DNA from: JAJYSO01 sp964586655
GTDB taxonomy: Bacteria; Bacteroidota; Bacteroidia; Flavobacteriales; Flavobacteriaceae
DNA length: 64,000 nt
Reading direction: 5' to 3'
NCBI GenBank assembly: GCA_964586655.1
Contig: CAZPGY010000003.1
Coordinates: 1 to 64,000, forward strand
Shown: positions 59,788 to 64,000 of the stretch, piece by piece
How the letters are laid out: every line of letters starts with the position of its first letter
Position numbering within the stretch: position 1 is the first letter of the stretch
The notes under the pieces: generated by a model
Databases searched by the model: none
What the model was told of the DNA's origin: nothing
What the model saw: only the letters and a program-made list of their open reading frames with translations
Position numbers and translations under genes: made by a program

Positions 59788-60018
59788 TTATACCGCTTTT
59801 TTCTTACGGGGAAGATTCTCTTTAAGCTGCCCTAATTTATCTTCCAATCCCGTTTTTAATTCACCGCTTTTCTGGTTGACCTTGTTCATGTATTCACCAC
59901 CGGTTTTGGCGATGGCTTCACGGGTTTCTTTTCCTTTTTTAGGTGCAAACAGAAGACCTAAAGTGGCTCCGACTGCTGCTCCCGATAATGCGCTGATGAT
60001 AATGTTTTTTGAACTCAT
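59788..60018 (-). CDS. YtxH-domain small protein
   Basis: 76 residues. It begins with a Gly/Ala-rich hydrophobic segment (IIISALSGAAVGATLGLLFAP) and the conserved PKKGKETREAI, then a charged helix. This is the YtxH pattern (YtxH-like gas-vesicle/stress protein family). Members are induced in general stress in Bacillus; function is unknown. A -7 box (60043-60050, minus strand) lies 25 bases upstream. Convergent with the GT9 gene. Confidence 0.85.
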   Translation of the reverse strand: MSSKNIIISALSGAAVGATLGLLFAPKKGKETREAIAKTGGEYMNKVNQKSGELKTGLEDKLGQLKENLPRKKKAV

Positions 60019-60042
60019 AACTTAATTTTTTTAATTTACTTG

Positions 60043-60050
60043 CAAAAATA
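60043..60050 (-). promoter_or_regulatory. -7 promoter element of ytxH
   Basis: Minus strand reads TATTTTTG, a perfect TAnnTTTG, 24 bases before ATG 60018. Confidence 0.55.
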
Positions 60051-60159
60051 GGAGCTATCTTTGTGATAAACAAAATAAGAGCGTTAATCAATCTCTAAAA
60101 TTTGGCTAATGAACGGGGTTAGGTCATTAGGCTCGATTTTGGAAACCTCCTTTTCTTTT

Positions 60160-60864
60160 TTATGGCGTCGAGAAAATGGCTTTGCGTTTTTTTCTAAGGC
60201 CAATCCATACAATTCCGGCAATCAAGAGGAGTTCTCCTAAAATAAACAACCACCACATAAAATTTTCGGGTCGATAGGGATGTACTGCATCGGGTGCAAA
60301 GTTTTCCAAGTTTTGGATGGGGTCGAGACAAAAAGAGGCAATGACAATCAAACTGCCCATCACAAACCAAAGCCAGGTGCGTGCTTTGATACTAAACCGA
60401 CGATATTTTCGCTCTTTATAAAGAATTACCGTTGCCAATAGGATCATGGTAAGCGATAAAATGATGGGGCAAATTACCGGTCCAACCCAAGGAACGGGTA
60501 ATAGAAACAGGATATCCGGCGTGAATAAATTGGCAGGCCAGTTTATGATCCACTTTAAAAACAGGTAATAAAAAATGTCCCAAATCCCAAATGACATCAG
60601 GAAGAAGGACATTTTTTGCAATTTGGTTTTGCCGCTTAAAACACCTATTCCCACCAGCATAATCAAGGTGGCCGCTTCACGACCTGTTTCTGTAATAAAA
60701 TCTTGTGCTTCAATGGGAGACAGTGGAAACCCAAAACCTGCGGGATAATAAATTTCCCGCAGGTAAATTACTACTGCAGCTTCTAAATAGCCCATTGCAA
60801 TACTGAATAAAATCACCCACAGTATCCGTTGTGCAGATAAAGATTTGGATGATTCAAAGGGCAT
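60160..60864 (-). CDS. polytopic membrane protein of unknown function
   Basis: 234 residues with six to seven hydrophobic segments and no signal peptide. A striking conserved-looking stretch is FGIWDIFYYLFLKWIINWP near residue 92, followed by DILFLLPVPWVGPVICP with several Trp and Pro residues. I do not recognise a named family, although this segment looks like one conserved across phyla. It follows the acyl-CoA dehydrogenase gene by 24 bases on the same strand, so they are likely co-transcribed. Confidence 0.75.
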   Translation of the reverse strand: MPFESSKSLSAQRILWVILFSIAMGYLEAAVVIYLREIYYPAGFGFPLSPIEAQDFITETGREAATLIMLVGIGVLSGKTKLQKMSFFLMSFGIWDIFYYLFLKWIINWPANLFTPDILFLLPVPWVGPVICPIILSLTMILLATVILYKERKYRRFSIKARTWLWFVMGSLIVIASFCLDPIQNLENFAPDAVHPYRPENFMWWLFILGELLLIAGIVWIGLRKKRKAIFSTP

Positions 60865-60888
60865 GATTTCCGAGTTTACGGATTGGTA

Positions 60889-62688
60889 TTAAAAGCAGTA
60901 TTTGTTTTCTTCAATCAGGCTTGCTGCAATTTTGTTTTTAAGTTCAGAAACATTGGGGTAATTGTGATATTTGGTGAAGCGTTTCAATCCGGTCAACAGC
61001 ATTTTTTGTTCGTCGCCTGAAGCAAAGGAAATAATAGCTTCTCTCGCTTTCTGCTTAGAGATTTCTACCGCTTGATACAGGTTGAGTCGGCACATGGCAA
61101 TTTGATCTTCCCACTTTTCTTCTCCCTGCTTCTTTGCCAATTTTTCGGTACGCAGGATGGCAGATTCGGCTCTAAAAATTTGAATCATTACATCGGCGGC
61201 ATTCATCAAGATGTTTTGATGTTTTTCCAGTTCAGTGGTGTATTTTTGAACGGCACTTCCGGCAACCATCAGGAAAACCTTTTTTAGTTGTGCTACGAGT
61301 TGTTTTTCCTCGGCAAATAATGCTGAGAAATCCGGGGTTTCAAAAGAGGGAATAGAAGTGAGCTCGTCTTGCACCCCTTTAGCTGCTGAAAGTAAATCCA
61401 ACTCGCCTTTCATCGCTTTTTGAAGCAGCATACCCACAGCGTGCATTCGGTTAATTTCGTTGGTTCCTTCATAGATACGCGGAATTCGAGCATCTCGCCA
61501 GGCGGCTTCCATGGGAGTGTCTTTGGAGAATCCCATACCGCCATAAATTTGAATGCCTTCATCAGCACAAGTTTGAATGTTTTCTGAAACACATACCTTT
61601 AGGAAGGAACACTCAACGGCATACTCTTTTACCCCCTCTAATTTGGCTTCTTCGGGTGACATGCCGTCTTTTTGAAGGGCTTCAATTTTGTTGTCAATCA
61701 TTTTAGACAAACGATAAACAGCCGATTCATCGGCGTAGGCCGCGGTACTCCTTTCTGCCAATTTGGACTTAATGGCTTCAAAACTCGATATTTTGGTGTT
61801 GAATTGTTTGCGTTCATTGGCATATTGAACAGCTTGCGTAATCACGCGACGTTGTGAGTCTAAGCAGGCACCGGCAAGGGTGATTCGTCCCATGTTGAGA
61901 ATGTACATGGCAATTTTAAAACCCTCGCCGCGTTTAGCCAGCATATTTTCAACGGGAACTTTGGTGTCGTTAAAGAATACTTGGCGGGTAGAAGAAGAGT
62001 GGATTCCGAGTTTCTTTTCTTCTGCTCCCAAACTGATGCCGTTGGGATTGTCTTTGTCATACTCTACAATGAAAGCAGAGAGATTTTTGTCGTCTCCAAT
62101 GCGGGCAAAAACGGTAAATACCTTGGCAAATCCGGCGTTGGAAATCCACATTTTTTGTCCGTTAAGCAGGTAGTGTTTTCCATCTTCAGTGCGTTTGGCG
62201 CTTGTTTTCCCCGAGTTGGCATCACTTCCTGCTCCGGGCTCGGTCAAGGCATAGGCGCCAATCCATTCTCCGGTAGCCAGCTTGGGAAGGTATTTTTCTT
62301 TTTGTGCTTCGGTGCCGTACAAAGCGATTGGCAGGGTGCCGATTCCGGTATGTGCACCAAAGGCCGTAGCAAAGGATCCGGTGATGCCGGACACGCGCTC
62401 ACAAACTAAAATGGCGGAAACGAAATCCATTCCGAGGCCTTCATACTGCTCCGGTAAAGAGACGCTGAGAAAACCGAGCTCTCCTGCTTTTTTTAACACG
62501 CTTTCGGTTAATTCATAATCGTGGGTCTCAAAACGATCTTTATGGGGAAGAATTTCGCGATCGACAAATTCTTTAATCGAATCGTTCATCATTTTTTGTT
62601 CCTCATTAAAATCTTCCGGTGAAAAAACATGCTCACAGGGGGTTTCAGCGATGATGAATTCGCCTCCTTTTAAATTTTTATCACTCAT
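60889..62688 (-). CDS. acyl-CoA dehydrogenase, long form
   Basis: 599 residues: a standard acyl-CoA dehydrogenase (about 25-420) plus a C-terminal helical extension (about 430-599) as in the VLCAD/ACAD9-like bacterial enzymes. Landmarks are ALTEPGAGSDANSGKTSA for FAD, MWISNAGFAKVFTVFARI, and the region of the catalytic Glu in RIYEGTNEINRMHAVG. It oxidises acyl-CoA to enoyl-CoA in fatty-acid beta-oxidation. The thiolase gene lies 239 bases upstream on the same strand, so the two fit one pathway and possibly one transcript. Confidence 0.94.
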   Translation of the reverse strand: MSDKNLKGGEFIIAETPCEHVFSPEDFNEEQKMMNDSIKEFVDREILPHKDRFETHDYELTESVLKKAGELGFLSVSLPEQYEGLGMDFVSAILVCERVSGITGSFATAFGAHTGIGTLPIALYGTEAQKEKYLPKLATGEWIGAYALTEPGAGSDANSGKTSAKRTEDGKHYLLNGQKMWISNAGFAKVFTVFARIGDDKNLSAFIVEYDKDNPNGISLGAEEKKLGIHSSSTRQVFFNDTKVPVENMLAKRGEGFKIAMYILNMGRITLAGACLDSQRRVITQAVQYANERKQFNTKISSFEAIKSKLAERSTAAYADESAVYRLSKMIDNKIEALQKDGMSPEEAKLEGVKEYAVECSFLKVCVSENIQTCADEGIQIYGGMGFSKDTPMEAAWRDARIPRIYEGTNEINRMHAVGMLLQKAMKGELDLLSAAKGVQDELTSIPSFETPDFSALFAEEKQLVAQLKKVFLMVAGSAVQKYTTELEKHQNILMNAADVMIQIFRAESAILRTEKLAKKQGEEKWEDQIAMCRLNLYQAVEISKQKAREAIISFASGDEQKMLLTGLKRFTKYHNYPNVSELKNKIAASLIEENKYCF

Positions 62689-62927
62689 AATGTTTTGGGT
62701 TAATTTTGGTTTGTTAAGTAAAGATAAGGATAATTTGCCGAATGCCTTTTTAAGGGAAAGCTAATTAACAGACCACAGCTGTATGGTAAATTAGGGGCTG
62801 CAGTCTGTTTAAATACACCGAGAAATACTTTCTCAAGCGTTGGCAATTTATCTTTTTTGTTAATGAATTATTTTTTATGCCTTACCGGTGAGAGTAGGCT
62901 GTAAGTTTTAATAAAATCAAGCAGCGC
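62689..62927. other. gap between the thiolase and acyl-CoA dehydrogenase genes with a large hairpin
   Basis: 239 bases. AACAGAC (62767-62773) and CAGC (62776-62779) pair with GCTG (62797-62800) and GTCTGTT (62803-62809), a two-part stem with matched 2-base internal bulges. There is no U-tract on the minus strand. It could stabilise the thiolase mRNA end or separate expression of the two genes. Confidence 0.5.
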
Positions 62928-64000
62928 TTAAAAGACTTCATAAACTCCGGCAGCGCCTTGTCCTGTACCTACACACATGGTTACCAAGGCATATTTGTCT
63001 TTGAGTTTGCGCCGTCTCATTTCGTTGAAAATTTGAACAGAGAGTTTGGCGCCAGTACAGCCCAAGGGGTGACCTAAAGCGATGGCTCCTCCGTTGACAT
63101 TGACGATATCTTCGTTCAAACCGAGCTCCCGGATAACTGCAATAGACTGTGAGGCAAAAGCCTCATTGAGTTCGACCAGTTCAATGTCCTTCAGGCTTAA
63201 TCCGGCTTGTTTAAGGGCTTTTGGGACGGCGTAAACCGGGCCTATTCCCATTACTTTGGGTTCTACCCCCACCGGGGCATAGCTAACCAGTCGCGCTTCG
63301 GGTTCGAGCTTGAGTTCTTTCATCATTTTTTCGCTCATGACCAGTGTAAAAGCGGCTCCGTCGCTCATTTGCGAAGAGTTTCCGGCAGTGACGCATCCTC
63401 CTTGTGCAAACACCGGCCTGAGTTTGCTCAATACGTCAAGAGAAGTGTCTTTACGCGGTCCTTCATCTTCTTTGACGGTGTAGTCTCGTTCGGCTTTTTT
63501 CCCGTTTTTATCGACATAAGTTTCGTTGATTTTTATGGGAACAATTTCACTCTCAAATCGGTTTTCTTCCTGCGCTTTGATTGCTTTTTGATGAGAATGG
63601 TAAGAAAACTTGTCCTGGTCTTCTCGCGAAATTTTATATCGCTTGGCCACTTCCTCTGCGGTGAGTCCCATTCCCCAGTAATAATCTTTGTGCCCTGCTT
63701 TGGCCAACTGATAACCGGGGACCGGTTTGTAGCCTCCCATAGGGATGTAGCTCATGCTTTCGACTCCGCCGGCAATAATACAATCGGCCATGCCGCTTTG
63801 AATTTTGGCTACGGCAATGGAAATGGTTTCGAGCCCTGAAGAGCAATACCGATTGACGGTCATGCCGGGAACATCTTCTCGTTGAAGTCCCATTAAAGAA
63901 ATGAGTCGCCCTACGTTTAGTCCCTGTTCAGCTTCGGGCATAGCATTGCCGACAATCACGTCATCGATGCGCTTTTTGTCCAATTCGGGAACTTGATCGA
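62928..64000 (-). CDS. fadA: acetyl-CoA C-acyltransferase (thiolase), cut off by window end
   Basis: About 357 codons are visible; the N-terminus (about 30-40 residues) lies beyond base 64000, since the frame is open to the edge (DQVPELDKKRIDDVIVG). Thiolase motifs are complete: the nucleophilic Cys in VNRYCSSGLETI, GGVESMSYIPMGG, the NEAFASQS segment, and the C-terminal catalytic GGAIALGHPLGCTGA and TMCVGTGQG. It cleaves 3-ketoacyl-CoA in beta-oxidation. The acyl-CoA dehydrogenase gene follows on the same strand. FadA-type is favoured over acetyl-CoA acetyltransferase by context only. Confidence 0.93.
   Translation of the reverse strand, partial: DQVPELDKKRIDDVIVGNAMPEAEQGLNVGRLISLMGLQREDVPGMTVNRYCSSGLETISIAVAKIQSGMADCIIAGGVESMSYIPMGGYKPVPGYQLAKAGHKDYYWGMGLTAEEVAKRYKISREDQDKFSYHSHQKAIKAQEENRFESEIVPIKINETYVDKNGKKAERDYTVKEDEGPRKDTSLDVLSKLRPVFAQGGCVTAGNSSQMSDGAAFTLVMSEKMMKELKLEPEARLVSYAPVGVEPKVMGIGPVYAVPKALKQAGLSLKDIELVELNEAFASQSIAVIRELGLNEDIVNVNGGAIALGHPLGCTGAKLSVQIFNEMRRRKLKDKYALVTMCVGTGQGAAGVYEVF

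Noticed and set aside
60056..60063. TATCTTTG on the plus strand upstream of ytxH, possible promoter of a small RNA.
   Set aside because: No -33 box, no gene and no terminator downstream on that strand. A single 8-bp match to a degenerate motif can be chance.
63207..63839. 210-codon plus-strand frame inside the thiolase gene.
   Set aside because: Shadow of the thiolase on the other strand; composition is typical of an antisense frame.

Overview
The window is chromosomal DNA from a member of the Bacteroidota, most likely a flavobacterium; genus cannot be fixed from the sequence. Signs are: many copies of the phylum-specific -7 promoter element TAnnTTTG, weak or absent Shine-Dalgarno sites, a sigma factor paired with an inner-membrane-anchored beta-barrel protein, a DUF5686 outer-membrane protein, a flavobacterial cytochrome oxidase cluster with two subunit III genes, MenB, and a VWA/MoxR pair. 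Coding density is about 90 percent. I count 60 protein genes plus one probable pseudogene, and saw no tRNA, rRNA or CRISPR array.

Layout. 0-14 kb: housekeeping and RNA-modification genes (yqaE, mscS, tyrS-era, purB, vwa-moxR, an RsuA-family S4 protein with an altered catalytic residue, a THUMP methyltransferase, ZIP transporter, TrmH-type methylase, AlkB). 14-21 kb: a minus-strand operon for a MacAB-TolC-like tripartite pump (one ATPase, two FtsX permeases, adaptor, TolC) ending in tsaB. 20.8-26 kb: cytochrome oxidase assembly and structure (cyoE, two subunit III genes, subunit IV, then a Cys-less partner of SCO, SCO itself and a small CAMC protein). 26-29 kb: VTT membrane protein, HIT protein, an inverted-repeat element, trpS, plsC. 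29-33 kb: a lipoprotein, ECF sigma factor and trans-envelope barrel operon, a serine hydrolase and a decayed transporter-like fragment. 33-47 kb: menB, a PLP decarboxylase, Bcr/CflA exporter, DUF5686 protein, class III aminotransferase, TPR protein, HMG-CoA lyase-like enzyme, fatty-acid hydroxylase-like protein, pyrD, pepT. 47.5-50.2 kb: an accessory-looking segment with blaI, an M56 peptidase fused to an amidase-like domain, a strong terminator hairpin and a group II intron remnant, flanked by a 54-bp direct repeat. 50-64 kb: TlpA-like lipoprotein, cytochrome c, xerD, an amino-acid racemase, DUF2797, GH3, a polyprenyl synthase, a family 9 glycosyltransferase, YtxH, an acyl-CoA dehydrogenase and a thiolase cut off by the window end.

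The best candidate for an undescribed system is the blaI/M56-amidase pair. The fused amidase domain keeps three predicted zinc ligands but has lost the catalytic Glu, so it may be a muropeptide sensor joined directly to the BlaR1-type protease. Its promoter carries two ACA-N2-TGT dyads exactly 20 bp apart, the first covering the -7 box. Other points of interest are a dispersed intergenic repeat family, a 16-bp palindrome present in two unrelated elements, possible leaderless genes, and start sites settled by promoter elements (notably a TTG start for cyoE).
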